A stretch of 38,431 bases of DNA from Lachnospiraceae bacterium. GTDB lineage: Bacteria; Bacillota; Clostridia; Lachnospirales; Lachnospiraceae. The notes below the pieces were generated by a model. It did no database searches. It was not told the origin of the DNA and saw nothing but the letters and a program-made list of their open reading frames with translations. The DNA lies in contig JAFXGR010000068.1 in the NCBI GenBank assembly GCA_017520155.1, positions 1-38,431 on the forward strand, given 5' to 3'. A program made the translations under genes and the position numbers. Position 1 is the stretch's first letter. Each line of letters begins with the position of its first letter. Of the stretch, positions 26,405-34,873 are shown in pieces.

Positions 26405-26433
26405 TTTACAACAAATATCTGGTTTGATATAAT
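26405..26433 (+). promoter_or_regulatory. Promoter at the start of the accessory island
   Basis: TTTACA (26405-26410), a 17-base spacer and a perfect TATAAT (26428-26433). The leader to the ATG at 26513 is about 70 bases. Confidence 0.7.
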
Positions 26434-26512
26434 TATATTGTCTAACAAGGTTTTATAAAGAAAAATTGTGAGTGAATTTAGATGATATTACTACTGCGGA
26501 AGAAGGGATATA

Positions 26513-27721
26513 ATGAGTTACGCACACGAATTATGGCCGATTAGCGGAAAGCGTTTTTTTGATATAGATAATCAGAGATATTTGGTACATATTAAATGGA
26601 GTAGAAATTTAAAAAGTGATTACCAGAGGTTATCAGAAAATTTTTTTATTTGTGGATATAAGATATGTGAGAAGATAGTAGATAGTGGACATGACAATAT
26701 TAAGTCTGATATGTGGTTTTTGCCAAGTATGTACTTATTCAGACAAGGAATGGAATTGGGGATAAAGGCTCTTATTTGTGATGTGGTTGCAAGTAAGAAT
26801 AAAATACAGCAAATATTCCTTGGTTGTAAACACGATTTATATATGTTATTTGAAGCATATGAAGTAGAAACTACGCTTGTTCTTACTTTGGATGAATACA
26901 ATTGGATAAAAAAGTATTTGTTGTCTTTGGAAGAAGTAGATGCTAAGTCAGATTTATTTCGTTTTCCCTTTGAGGATGATTTTTTATCTGTTTATAGAGA
27001 TGATTTTTTAGATGTTGTTGATATGGCAAATAGCATGCTACAAGCATATGGAATTATTCAGAAATGTTTACAAATACCAGAGAGTGAGAGAATAGATAGA
27101 TTTGATCCGGCTCGTTCCTCAGATTTTTTGCAATTTGCGAGTCATGGATTTGGTAATTGCTCTTTATGGGAGTCCATTTCCGGAGATGGTTTTCACAAGC
27201 AGGTTCTGGGGGATAGTTTGGCAACAGAGTTTTTGTTTTATGAATGTAATGAAATTTCGAAAGGAGATAAGACATTTGCAATATTATTTCTATTGAGAAA
27301 TCTTATAGAATTAGGTTTAAAGAGAATGTTTTATAAGACGATAGAACATGGTGTGCCAAGAAATATTTTTTTAAGTAAAAGAAGGAGTCACTTGCGCTAC
27401 AAAGAATTATGGAAGAATGTACGTCCAATGATTGAATATTATGCAAAAGCTCAAGGACAGGATTTAGAGATAATTGATATTGTAGAGACTCAAATTCAAG
27501 AATTAGGTAACGTAGATAAAAATGGTGATATTTTTAGGTATCCCACTTCGTACAGTTTGGAATACCGGTTTGACAATATAGATATAGACTTGAAAAATGC
27601 ATATGAATTTATGCAGGGAATATTCAATTTTTGTGATGGATGCGATAGTGAATTTGAGGCTGTCGCAGATTGGGAATCTGACATGAGAAGTGAAATGGCA
27701 CAATATGCAGATTGGTATTAG
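26513..27721 (+). CDS. Protein with duplicated HEPN-like halves
   Basis: 402 residues with no recognised full-length family. Two halves share a pattern: LFRQGMELGIKALI (75-88), a His-bearing helix KHDLYMLFEAY (106-116), then LSLEEVDAKSDLFRFPF; and LLRNLIELGLKRMF (260-273), SHLRYKELWKNV (292-303), then LGNVDKNGDIFRYP. The R-x3-EL-x-K helix followed by a His helix and a closing D-(L/I)-FR-(F/Y)-P is seen in HEPN-like proteins; an internal duplication is the simplest reading. It has its own promoter and LexA-like box, and the TIGR02391 gene follows within 15 bases. HEPN proteins are often RNases of defence or toxin systems, but the function here is unknown. Confidence 0.65.
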   Translation: MSYAHELWPISGKRFFDIDNQRYLVHIKWSRNLKSDYQRLSENFFICGYKICEKIVDSGHDNIKSDMWFLPSMYLFRQGMELGIKALICDVVASKNKIQQIFLGCKHDLYMLFEAYEVETTLVLTLDEYNWIKKYLLSLEEVDAKSDLFRFPFEDDFLSVYRDDFLDVVDMANSMLQAYGIIQKCLQIPESERIDRFDPARSSDFLQFASHGFGNCSLWESISGDGFHKQVLGDSLATEFLFYECNEISKGDKTFAILFLLRNLIELGLKRMFYKTIEHGVPRNIFLSKRRSHLRYKELWKNVRPMIEYYAKAQGQDLEIIDIVETQIQELGNVDKNGDIFRYPTSYSLEYRFDNIDIDLKNAYEFMQGIFNFCDGCDSEFEAVADWESDMRSEMAQYADWY

Positions 27722-27735
27722 TGGGGTGTCGAGGT

Positions 27736-27798
27736 ATGGCAGAAAAAATAAGAAAGCTAAGTAATTCGGAAATAGAAGTATTGGCGAAGATTGTCTGA
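27736..27798 (+). other. 5' part of the TIGR02391 gene, ended by an in-frame TGA
   Basis: ATG at 27736, 14 bases after the previous stop and with GGGG at 9 bases, opens a 20-codon frame (MAEKIRKLSNSEIEVLAKIV) that ends with TGA at 27796-27798. The same frame continues as ECMTGTQMDSIF, which reads as the natural continuation of the family's N-terminal helix-turn-helix-like region. A CGA-to-TGA change would explain the break. Confidence 0.65.
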
Positions 27799-27804
27799 GA
27801 ATGT

Positions 27805-28548
27805 ATGACTGGCACTCAAATGGATAGTATTTTTCATGAGTGTGGGGTAAGGGATACAAGTAATGAAAGTACAAAATGGAAAAGGATATTTTATACTTTT
27901 CAGGCGAAACAAGAGGCCGATGGCTCGTCTAATGCTTTTTTGAATTTTATAAAGAAAAGTTTAAATCCGGTCAGATTTGTATCAGGCAATAACGGTGATC
28001 ATGAGTTGATTTTGGCAGAAATTAATAAACCGTTATTATTAATGGGTTTGGAGATGACAAATGAAGGAAAGTTAATTAAAGCTGTTGCCGCAACTACAAT
28101 TTCTGAAGTTGAGAGAAGAACACGAAGCTTAGTGAGTGAATTACAAAAGAGACACATTCATGCAGATGTAGTGAAGTGCTGCAAGGAGGAGTATCTTCAA
28201 GAAAATTATTTTCATGCGGTGTTTGAGGCTGCGAAAAGTTTATCCGAAAAAGTAAGAGAGAAAACCGGTATTCAGGATGATGGTTCTGCGCTGTTTAATA
28301 CTGCGTTTTCAGTAAATAATCCAAGATTGGCATTAAACTCATTACAGACATCCACTGAAAGAAATTTACAAAATGGATTGAAAGAAATGTTAAATGGCGT
28401 TACACATATGGTACGAAATGTAACAGCACATGAACTTAAAGTCAAATGGGTTTTAAATGAGCAAGATGCAATTGATATTTTAACAACTATTTCCTTTTTG
28501 CATAAGCAGTTGGATGAGCGCTTTGTGGTTCCACAGCATATAATATAG
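27805..28548 (+). CDS. TIGR02391 (Ymh) family HEPN protein, restarted after a nonsense codon
   Basis: 247 residues from the first ATG after the in-frame TGA. N-terminal part (TGTQMDSIFHECG, then TKWKRIFYTFQAKQ) and C-terminal part (YFHAVFEAAKSLSEKVREKTG, then MVRNVTAHE) match what is known of the TIGR02391/Hypoth_Ymh family. R204-N-V-T-A-H209 is an R-x4-H HEPN motif, so an RNase-like role in abortive infection or plasmid maintenance is plausible. Because this ATG lies 6 bases after the TGA, reinitiation could yield an almost complete protein; otherwise the gene is a pseudogene. It probably shares a transcript with the duplicated HEPN-like gene. Confidence 0.75.
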   Translation: MTGTQMDSIFHECGVRDTSNESTKWKRIFYTFQAKQEADGSSNAFLNFIKKSLNPVRFVSGNNGDHELILAEINKPLLLMGLEMTNEGKLIKAVAATTISEVERRTRSLVSELQKRHIHADVVKCCKEEYLQENYFHAVFEAAKSLSEKVREKTGIQDDGSALFNTAFSVNNPRLALNSLQTSTERNLQNGLKEMLNGVTHMVRNVTAHELKVKWVLNEQDAIDILTTISFLHKQLDERFVVPQHII

Positions 28549-28575
28549 TTAAAAATAAATTTGAGCAATAAGTGA

Positions 28576-28604
28576 TTGTTGAGGACGAAGAAATATGGTA
28601 TATT
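28576..28604 (+). promoter_or_regulatory. Promoter of the toxin-antitoxin pair
   Basis: TTGTTG (28576-28581), 17 bases, TATATT (28599-28604). It lies 26 bases before the antitoxin ATG. Confidence 0.45.
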
Positions 28605-28629
28605 TAGAATGAAGAAAGGGTGTGATTGT

Positions 28630-28794
28630 ATGTTAGTAGCAAATGCACAGCAAGTAATTGAACCAACTGATACTACAAAGTTGGAATTTTATCGTTTGAT
28701 TGGGGAAGGCTATAAGGCAATGCAGGATGGCAGAACCAGCACAATCGATGAAGTAAGAGAAAAACTGAAAAAGAGGAGAGAAGAACGTGGCTAG
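28630..28794 (+). CDS. Antitoxin of a RelE/ParE-type pair
   Basis: 54 residues. ATG 28630 is preceded by AAAGGG at suitable distance; a longer frame upstream exists but lacks support. The C-terminal half, GRTSTIDEVREKLKKRREERG, is the charged helix typical of small antitoxins that wrap ParE/RelE toxins. The gene overlaps the toxin start by 8 bases. Its DNA-binding N-terminus would be expected to repress its own promoter. Confidence 0.75.
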   Translation: MLVANAQQVIEPTDTTKLEFYRLIGEGYKAMQDGRTSTIDEVREKLKKRREERG

Positions 28795-29101
28795 TGTAGT
28801 ATTTACTGAACCGGCAGAATATGATTTGCTGGACATAGAATACTATATCTTCGTTGACCTCTGCAATCCTCAAGCAGCTCAAAGAATATCTGATGGTATA
28901 TTGGATACCGCTGAAAAATTAAGTGAATATCCAACAGGTCATCCGCTGGTAGACGATGAACTTTTAAGAAGCGTTGGTCTACGAATGACACGCTTCGATA
29001 ACTACAACATTTTCTATTACTATGATATGCAAAATGATGTAGTGTACATAATCAGAGTTTTGTATAACAAAGTGGATTGGCAAAGTTTATTTAAAAGATA
29101 A
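28787..29101 (+). CDS. RelE/ParE family toxin
   Basis: 104 residues of the RelE/ParE fold: VVFTEPAEYDLLDIEYYI at the start, TRFDNYNIFYYYDMQNDVVYI in the sheet, and the usual ending VLYNKVDWQSLF. Members either cleave ribosome-bound mRNA (RelE) or poison gyrase (ParE); this cannot be decided here. The start is GTG at 28787, with GGAG upstream inside the antitoxin gene, so the pair is translationally coupled. Confidence 0.87.
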   Translation: MASVVFTEPAEYDLLDIEYYIFVDLCNPQAAQRISDGILDTAEKLSEYPTGHPLVDDELLRSVGLRMTRFDNYNIFYYYDMQNDVVYIIRVLYNKVDWQSLFKR

Positions 29102-29113
29102 ATGTTCAGAATC

Positions 29114-29147
29114 AAACCTCCAAGTCTTTCAAAGATTTGGAGGTTTT
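29114..29147 (+). terminator. Rho-independent terminator after the toxin
   Basis: AAACCTCCAA (29114-29123) pairs with TTGGAGGTTT (29137-29146) around a 13-base loop; the T tract is short (four). Confidence 0.75.
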
Positions 29148-29196
29148 CTGTCAACTATTTTTTGGGGGAGGAATTTTCGCAACAAACAATATATGA

Positions 29197-29209
29197 TACA
29201 ATTATTGTA
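29197..29209. promoter_or_regulatory. Short palindrome before the microORF
   Basis: TACAAT-T-ATTGTA is a perfect 6+1+6 dyad 21 bases before the microORF, and TACAAT could serve as its -10 box. An operator overlapping a promoter is possible. Confidence 0.3.
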
Positions 29210-29230
29210 AAAAACAAAGAAGGTGCCAAT

Positions 29231-29341
29231 ATGGGATATGATGCATATGTGTATAATAAAAAGAAATACACAAAGTTATGTATTGAAAAATATTCTATTT
29301 CTATAGAAGCGATAGTGGACAAGCATGGGATAATGAGGTAA
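29231..29341 (+). CDS. 36-residue microORF upstream of the ApeA-like gene
   Basis: ATG 29231 has AAGGTG six bases upstream; the product begins MGYDAYVYNKKKY and ends VDKHGIMR. It resembles no family I know. It stops 4 bases before the next start codon, so it could be a coupled leader peptide, a small partner protein or the remnant of a longer gene. A longer frame from 29102 overlaps the terminator and is not supported. Confidence 0.45.
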   Translation: MGYDAYVYNKKKYTKLCIEKYSISIEAIVDKHGIMR

Positions 29342-29345
29342 TAAT

Positions 29346-30407
29346 ATGAATTTTTTGATTAATAGGTTAGATAATTTAGAGATTGGTGGTGAAAGTTTCG
29401 AGTTTATTTCTGAAGATATCAAGAAAGATATAAACATGAATGGGATGATTGTTGGTGCAAATGGCAAGTTTTTGGTTGATCAAAAGGATATAATGGTTTT
29501 AATTAGAAAGTCAGATTTGAAAAATCAAATAGGTGAAAACATGTATAATGCTATATTAAGAAAGCCAATGATGATTTATTTAATCCCCACACAAGAAGAT
29601 GAATTTGAAAGTACAAAAAAAGAACTCGATAAAAAATATGGTATGAAGTTAATACATTTAAATAATTTTGCACAGGCATTTTCTTTGGGGTGTTGGTTTA
29701 TAAAGGATTCTTGTGTTACAGCTAATTTTATTTATTGGATTAATATGTTTAATGGATATAATTCACAAGTTACAAGAGATATGCCAATAACTATGAGTAA
29801 TGGGATGATATCAGAAATATGCCTAACAGATGTTGAAATGGCAGAGGCAATTGATAGAATGTATGAAGTATATCGTTATTTATTGCCGGATGAGTCTGCA
29901 ATGGGGCGAGTTGAAAGTACATATAGCGTAGGAACACAGGTATGGAATGTCGATAAAGCAATAAGTACGGAGGGAAAAAGTTTTGCAAGAGCGTTGATAA
30001 TATTACAAGAAGCTCGTAGAACAGGAGTCTTATCGAGTAAAATAGATAAGTATTGTTCTGTTTTGGAATGTATATATGCCATAAAGAAAGAACATAAGAA
30101 GAATATATCCAATATTACTGCTGCATACATAGGGAATGATAGTGAGGAACAAGAAAGAATTAGGGAAAATATGAGAGATGCCTATGGGGTACGTTCGGAT
30201 GGTTCTCACGGAGATAATTTGAAATATTTGCAAGAAAATGATAGAGAAATTTTAATGAGATTGTCGACAGTTATCGATGATTATGTTAGAAGAGTTTTTA
30301 GAAAAGTTATCGTTGTAGAAAATTTGAATTATAATAATACTTCGGAAGAAAAAGCACGTGTAAGAAAGTATTTTAGCGACTTAGCGAAAGAGGTTTATCC
30401 AGAATGA
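29346..30407 (+). CDS. ApeA-like HEPN protein
   Basis: 353 residues. The N-terminal two thirds are unrecognised. The C-terminal third has an all-helical HEPN look: KYCSVLECIYAIKKEHKKN, then YGVRSDGSHGDN with R283-x4-H288, the motif of ApeA-like HEPN RNases (anti-phage abortive infection). It begins 4 bases after a 36-residue microORF and is followed by a MITE. Domain call is by motif only. Confidence 0.65.
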   Translation: MNFLINRLDNLEIGGESFEFISEDIKKDINMNGMIVGANGKFLVDQKDIMVLIRKSDLKNQIGENMYNAILRKPMMIYLIPTQEDEFESTKKELDKKYGMKLIHLNNFAQAFSLGCWFIKDSCVTANFIYWINMFNGYNSQVTRDMPITMSNGMISEICLTDVEMAEAIDRMYEVYRYLLPDESAMGRVESTYSVGTQVWNVDKAISTEGKSFARALIILQEARRTGVLSSKIDKYCSVLECIYAIKKEHKKNISNITAAYIGNDSEEQERIRENMRDAYGVRSDGSHGDNLKYLQENDREILMRLSTVIDDYVRRVFRKVIVVENLNYNNTSEEKARVRKYFSDLAKEVYPE

Positions 30408-30490
30408 TTTGCTTTGTATAGGGGAATAACTGTTTTTTTACGTATGAACAAGGCAAAAACAAGTATATCTTGGAGAATCAAAGGAGCAAG

Positions 30491-30657
30491 CTAGTGCAAC
30501 GGTTTTAAATTAACTACACCATATCGCATGCCTATTTTCCTAATAGCAAAGATTCAAAAAGCCTCAGCGTAGCCCGCTACGCCTACATTTTTTGAACTTC
30601 ACTCTCAGAAAAATATTCTATGTGAATGGTATAGTTATTTAGAAACCGTTACACTAG
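30491..30657. mobile_element. MITE copy 2 (167 bp, CTAG ends)
   Basis: Second copy of the element at 24011-24176. Its ends pair better: the first 32 bases and the reverse complement of the last 32 agree at 27 positions. The central stem is perfect here (GCGTAGC-CC-GCTACGC). It ends 53 bases before the STAND gene, so any promoter further upstream would be read through the element. The rest of the gap between 30408 and 30710 shows nothing recognisable. Confidence 0.88.
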
Positions 30658-30710
30658 TCGGGGGAACTAATAAGAGGTTTTAGTGGACTGAAGAAAGATA
30701 AGGAGTATTG

Positions 30711-33700
30711 ATGGTTAGTAGAAACTTTGAAAAATCTGATATGGGTGCGCAGGCAGCATGGAAAGGATTCTCATCACAGACATTATATATAGCTTCCAGA
30801 CTAATCTCTGATGTTGATGAGTATGAGTATTATCCGGAAGATGTTGAAGATTTGATTGTTAAAAAAGATGGTGTTGTGGTGGAAGCAGTTCAGGTTAAAA
30901 ATGTAGTTGCTGATCTCACGATTTCAAGTCTTGCAGCCACTAAGACATCTAAAGGTGGTGAAGGTTTTTTTAACCGTATGTGTAGCTTACACATGCAAAA
31001 TAAGTCCTTTTCAAACATCCGAATAGTTTATTTTGGTGAGTTGGGTACAGAATTTCAAGAAGTCAAAGATAATATAGATTCCACAAAAAAAAATCTGGCA
31101 AAAAGGTTGGAGGATAAGCATGGTCTATCAGCAACGGATGCCTGTTGGTTAATAAATTCATTAATCTTCGAAAAAGCCAATTTGGAGGAACTTAACAGGA
31201 ATATTTGTTTACAAATTAGTAGTTATATTCCTGCTATGCCAGCACCAGAGTTGACACAAGATTTATTGATTCAATATATTTCCGAGTTATCCAATAGTAA
31301 AGGCTTTACCACCTTAAAGAAGTGGCAAGAGAAGATACATAGTATTGGAACAAGTATTGCTGCAATAGATGGTTTTTATAAGGAATATAATAAATCGCTG
31401 GTATGTTTAAGAGAACTTCAGTTGAATTACAGTCATGATCAGCTACAAAATGAGTTTTCCCAAGGTGTGTCTGCTCACCCTACACATATTCGTTTAGGAT
31501 TAGACTTTAAGCGCGGTGATTGGCTTGAAATGGTTCGGCAAGTACTTAAGAACAAGGGCGTTGCAGTGATTAAGGGAGTTTCTGGACAGGGAAAATCTAC
31601 GCTTTGTTACCGCTACTTAATTGACACATACCCTGAAGGGTGTGTATTTTGTGTTCGAGCAATCGGAACTGAAGAACAGGCACAGAATTTGGTTGCAGCG
31701 TTAGATGGGCTTGGTAAATATAATAAGAATTTAGTTATTTATATTGATGTGCAACCGGGAGAAATTCTTTGGGCATTTCTTGTACAGGAATTACAATCGC
31801 GTGGTTTAGAAATTCCAGTTCTGATTTCGATTCGTGATGAAGATTATAATGCAACGCCAATTAATGGAAAAGCAATTCAGTATGGTGTTGTAGAATTATT
31901 GTTGTCAGAAGAAGAGGCGGAGCATATTTATGACACCATTACTGCATTTCAGCCCCATTCATTACATAGAACTTTTGAAGATGCGTGGCAATCTTTTGGC
32001 GGTAAAGGTCCGTTGATTGAATTTGTGTATTTGCTTACAAATAACCAGACTTTGACTCAGCGTATTCATGAGCAGATTGATGCGTTGCTGAAAGAAGGAG
32101 TTTTGGATGAATGGTTAGAGTTGCTTCAGTTGGTATGTTACACAGGACGTTTGGGTTGTTCTGTTAATCTTAATAATGTTAAGAAAGTTATTCAGTGTTC
32201 TACAATGCAAGCGGCGATAAGACGTTTGGAAGACGAATATCTGATCAGAGTTGTTGATGAAAACAGAATTGAAGCATTGCATCCGGTACGTGCACAAATA
32301 GTGTTTGATATGTTGTGCAATCAGACTTGTACTAATGCAAGAGACATAATATTTAAGACGTTATCTTGTGTGTCTTCACGAAATGTCAGATTGCTTTTGT
32401 TGGATTATTTCTCGCACCACAAATATCAAATAGAAGATATCGAAAAACTTTCGCGAATCACTTTTACTGACTGGTTACAATTTGCAAATGTTATCAGAAT
32501 AATGCTTTGGTTGGATGCCAAACGTTATGTTGATAGTAATATGGCTTATATTCACTCTTTTATTGAGAGACGTGGTAAAGCATGGCTTTGTTTTCTTCCG
32601 CTTGATCTTTCTGGTATTAGTGGAAGAAGTGAACTTATTGCGGATGGAATGAAGGAATTGCCTCTATTTAATAAAGCAGATTTGCAGGAATCCATTGATG
32701 AGGTAAAAAGCTCTCTCACATCACTGTCCATTGATTATCAAGCAACAGACTATTTCTTTAAAAATTGTACTTATCCAGACGTTTTGCCTAATGCGGACGA
32801 AGAACGGTCATCATTTGGATATGCCTTATTTTGGATGGCCAAGCGAGGATTTGAAGTTGCCTTATCATTCAATGCTTCTGAAATAGCAACATGTGTATGT
32901 TCAGGTGAACTTCAGCCATCAGCAGATGCGATACGTGGGCTTTATGAGCATTCAGAATTAAGGGAAAGTTATCAAAGGGCAATAGAGATAATGGTAGATA
33001 AATTGATTTCTGAAATGAGCATTATTTCTTATACGGTTACTGATGATGCAGTGTCTTGCAAGTTTATTCCACCATTATTAACAGAAAAGGCCATTCCTGA
33101 AAATGTAAAGAATACCAATCAATATTGGCGAATTAAAATGTTAGATATTCTTAAGCAGATGTATCCAGAAAAGGAATATATCGATATTGAATTAATCGGT
33201 GTTGATCTTTTGGGCGATTTAGGAATCAAAGCTATGGATTATAAGCTTCACATGCACAAAGATAAGCGTCCTAATACATGGGTTTCGGAAGTAAATGGAT
33301 GGACAAAGATTCGAATTGATTATAGTTTACGTCCATCTACATGGAATCAATATGTATTAGAAATTGATGGAATAAGAAGTAATGTCCATGAATTGGTTTT
33401 AGAAACACTTAAGTTTATTGATGATATTTATAAGAAAGGGCATTATACAAAAGAGAGATGGAAACGAGTTGAGGAACGGTTAAATATTTTTAGAACGCAT
33501 ACATTTGCTGAAAATCGTCTTCCTCATTTTGCTGTGGATCCGTATTGCCTTTACTCAGAAGGCAATGCTAAAAGTCCTACAGCAGAATTTTTTACTATGC
33601 GCCAATTGCTCTCGGTTGGAAAGTATGAAAAGTTTAGGAAGCGTTTGAATGATGTGTATACTTCTTTAGACAATTTCTATAATCAATTTGCTGAAGTTTT

Positions 33701-34757
33701 GCTAGTACGAATTAACAAACAGGATATTGCTGGTGTTGAAAAGCCAAAACTTGCGATGTTCAATTTATATTCTGCCGCAAAAGCACTTACAGATTTCCAG
33801 CAAGAGTATGCTTCGTTATTTTTAAGATACAGTTCGCTTGATGAGTCATTTGCAAAACAGGAACTGGAAAGCGTTCTTACGTTGCTAAACGTTTGGCGTC
33901 ATGTTCTCGATAATGCACCAAAAGGGTATGCAATTGTTTATGATGCAAAGCAGAAATATCGCAGAGGTGTGAATTATTTTCGTGATACGCTTATGAAAGC
34001 TGTGGCAGAGGTAAATGGGACTCTTATCGAAGCAGGGAGGTATGCGTACATTGCTGTGGACTATAGTCTTTCTGAAGAAAATACACTCTCAAACAAATAT
34101 ACGAGTATTGTTTTAAAGTTTAGGAAGGTTTTTCAAAGTGCTGTTTTGTATTCAAGTGATAGATGGTATTCTGAAACTCAACCGTTGGAGCTAGCGTATG
34201 TTCCCACTATTTCAGGAGTGTATTCACCTGTTGGGTATTCGATTCCGTTTTATAAACTTTTTGATGCAGAGGAATCTCGTATTGCAAATCCGATGTTTCC
34301 TTGCGAAATAGAAGGTATATTACAAGAAAAGACTATTACTGGAGATGTTCAAGATACTTGGATAAATGTATTAAAGAAAGTTGGTGAAATGAAATTGTAT
34401 CTTCAGCGATACTCTCAAGTTTCACAGATGCCAGTTAGTAAAAAATGCATTAATAGTTATAATTTGTTTTTGGAATCTCTCACAAAGCAGATGCACGTGT
34501 TGTGGAGAGAAATTGTTTCGGTCGAAGAAATTGTAAATGAACTGATTAAAGAAGCAGATGAGCAAATTGTGGAGTTATTGAATTTGGTACAACTGTTTCT
34601 CGACTGTTACGATGAAATAGAAAATTGTATCCGAACCAATGGCGATCCAAATGAAATCATTCAGATAATGGAAACAGTGGCAGGTATAATGTTTATTTTG
34701 TTGCCGTATGTGGCAAAGTACAGTTCCAATCATGAAAGAGAATATATTGGTGGTTGA
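30711..34757 (+). CDS. Cap4-type nuclease / STAND NTPase, AVAST-like defence protein
   Basis: 1348 residues. The N-terminus looks like a Cap4/DUF4297 dsDNA nuclease: GAQAAWKGFSSQTLYIASR, an acidic residue in VEDLIV (Asp47), and EAVQVK with Glu58, Gln61 and Lys63 as the PD-(D/E)xK-like set. A P-loop GVSGQGKST (289-297, Lys295) and a Walker B-like VIYIDVQPG mark the NTPase. The long C-terminal two thirds are helical and unassigned, where STAND proteins carry their sensor. Avs proteins have this order and cut DNA after sensing phage proteins. AAGGAG is 5 bases before ATG 30711; TTG 30708 is rejected. It stands alone or pairs with the next gene. Confidence 0.8.
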   Translation: MVSRNFEKSDMGAQAAWKGFSSQTLYIASRLISDVDEYEYYPEDVEDLIVKKDGVVVEAVQVKNVVADLTISSLAATKTSKGGEGFFNRMCSLHMQNKSFSNIRIVYFGELGTEFQEVKDNIDSTKKNLAKRLEDKHGLSATDACWLINSLIFEKANLEELNRNICLQISSYIPAMPAPELTQDLLIQYISELSNSKGFTTLKKWQEKIHSIGTSIAAIDGFYKEYNKSLVCLRELQLNYSHDQLQNEFSQGVSAHPTHIRLGLDFKRGDWLEMVRQVLKNKGVAVIKGVSGQGKSTLCYRYLIDTYPEGCVFCVRAIGTEEQAQNLVAALDGLGKYNKNLVIYIDVQPGEILWAFLVQELQSRGLEIPVLISIRDEDYNATPINGKAIQYGVVELLLSEEEAEHIYDTITAFQPHSLHRTFEDAWQSFGGKGPLIEFVYLLTNNQTLTQRIHEQIDALLKEGVLDEWLELLQLVCYTGRLGCSVNLNNVKKVIQCSTMQAAIRRLEDEYLIRVVDENRIEALHPVRAQIVFDMLCNQTCTNARDIIFKTLSCVSSRNVRLLLLDYFSHHKYQIEDIEKLSRITFTDWLQFANVIRIMLWLDAKRYVDSNMAYIHSFIERRGKAWLCFLPLDLSGISGRSELIADGMKELPLFNKADLQESIDEVKSSLTSLSIDYQATDYFFKNCTYPDVLPNADEERSSFGYALFWMAKRGFEVALSFNASEIATCVCSGELQPSADAIRGLYEHSELRESYQRAIEIMVDKLISEMSIISYTVTDDAVSCKFIPPLLTEKAIPENVKNTNQYWRIKMLDILKQMYPEKEYIDIELIGVDLLGDLGIKAMDYKLHMHKDKRPNTWVSEVNGWTKIRIDYSLRPSTWNQYVLEIDGIRSNVHELVLETLKFIDDIYKKGHYTKERWKRVEERLNIFRTHTFAENRLPHFAVDPYCLYSEGNAKSPTAEFFTMRQLLSVGKYEKFRKRLNDVYTSLDNFYNQFAEVLLVRINKQDIAGVEKPKLAMFNLYSAAKALTDFQQEYASLFLRYSSLDESFAKQELESVLTLLNVWRHVLDNAPKGYAIVYDAKQKYRRGVNYFRDTLMKAVAEVNGTLIEAGRYAYIAVDYSLSEENTLSNKYTSIVLKFRKVFQSAVLYSSDRWYSETQPLELAYVPTISGVYSPVGYSIPFYKLFDAEESRIANPMFPCEIEGILQEKTITGDVQDTWINVLKKVGEMKLYLQRYSQVSQMPVSKKCINSYNLFLESLTKQMHVLWREIVSVEEIVNELIKEADEQIVELLNLVQLFLDCYDEIENCIRTNGDPNEIIQIMETVAGIMFILLPYVAKYSSNHEREYIGG

Positions 34758-34873
34758 GATGATAGTAGGGGATATACATCTCAATTGCTTACTCATGGCA
34801 TTGTGAAGTCTGCGTAAAATTATAGTGAAAGTAATATAGAAATACGTAATTTGAAATGGGATATAAATTATAA

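Noticed and set aside
27796-27798. TGA as a selenocysteine codon
   Set aside because: No convincing SECIS-like stem-loop follows, and the TIGR02391 family is not known to use selenocysteine; nonsense mutation or restart is simpler.
29102-29230. Upstream extension of the 36-residue microORF to 29102
   Set aside because: It would run through the toxin terminator and lacks a ribosome binding site; ATG 29231 has one.
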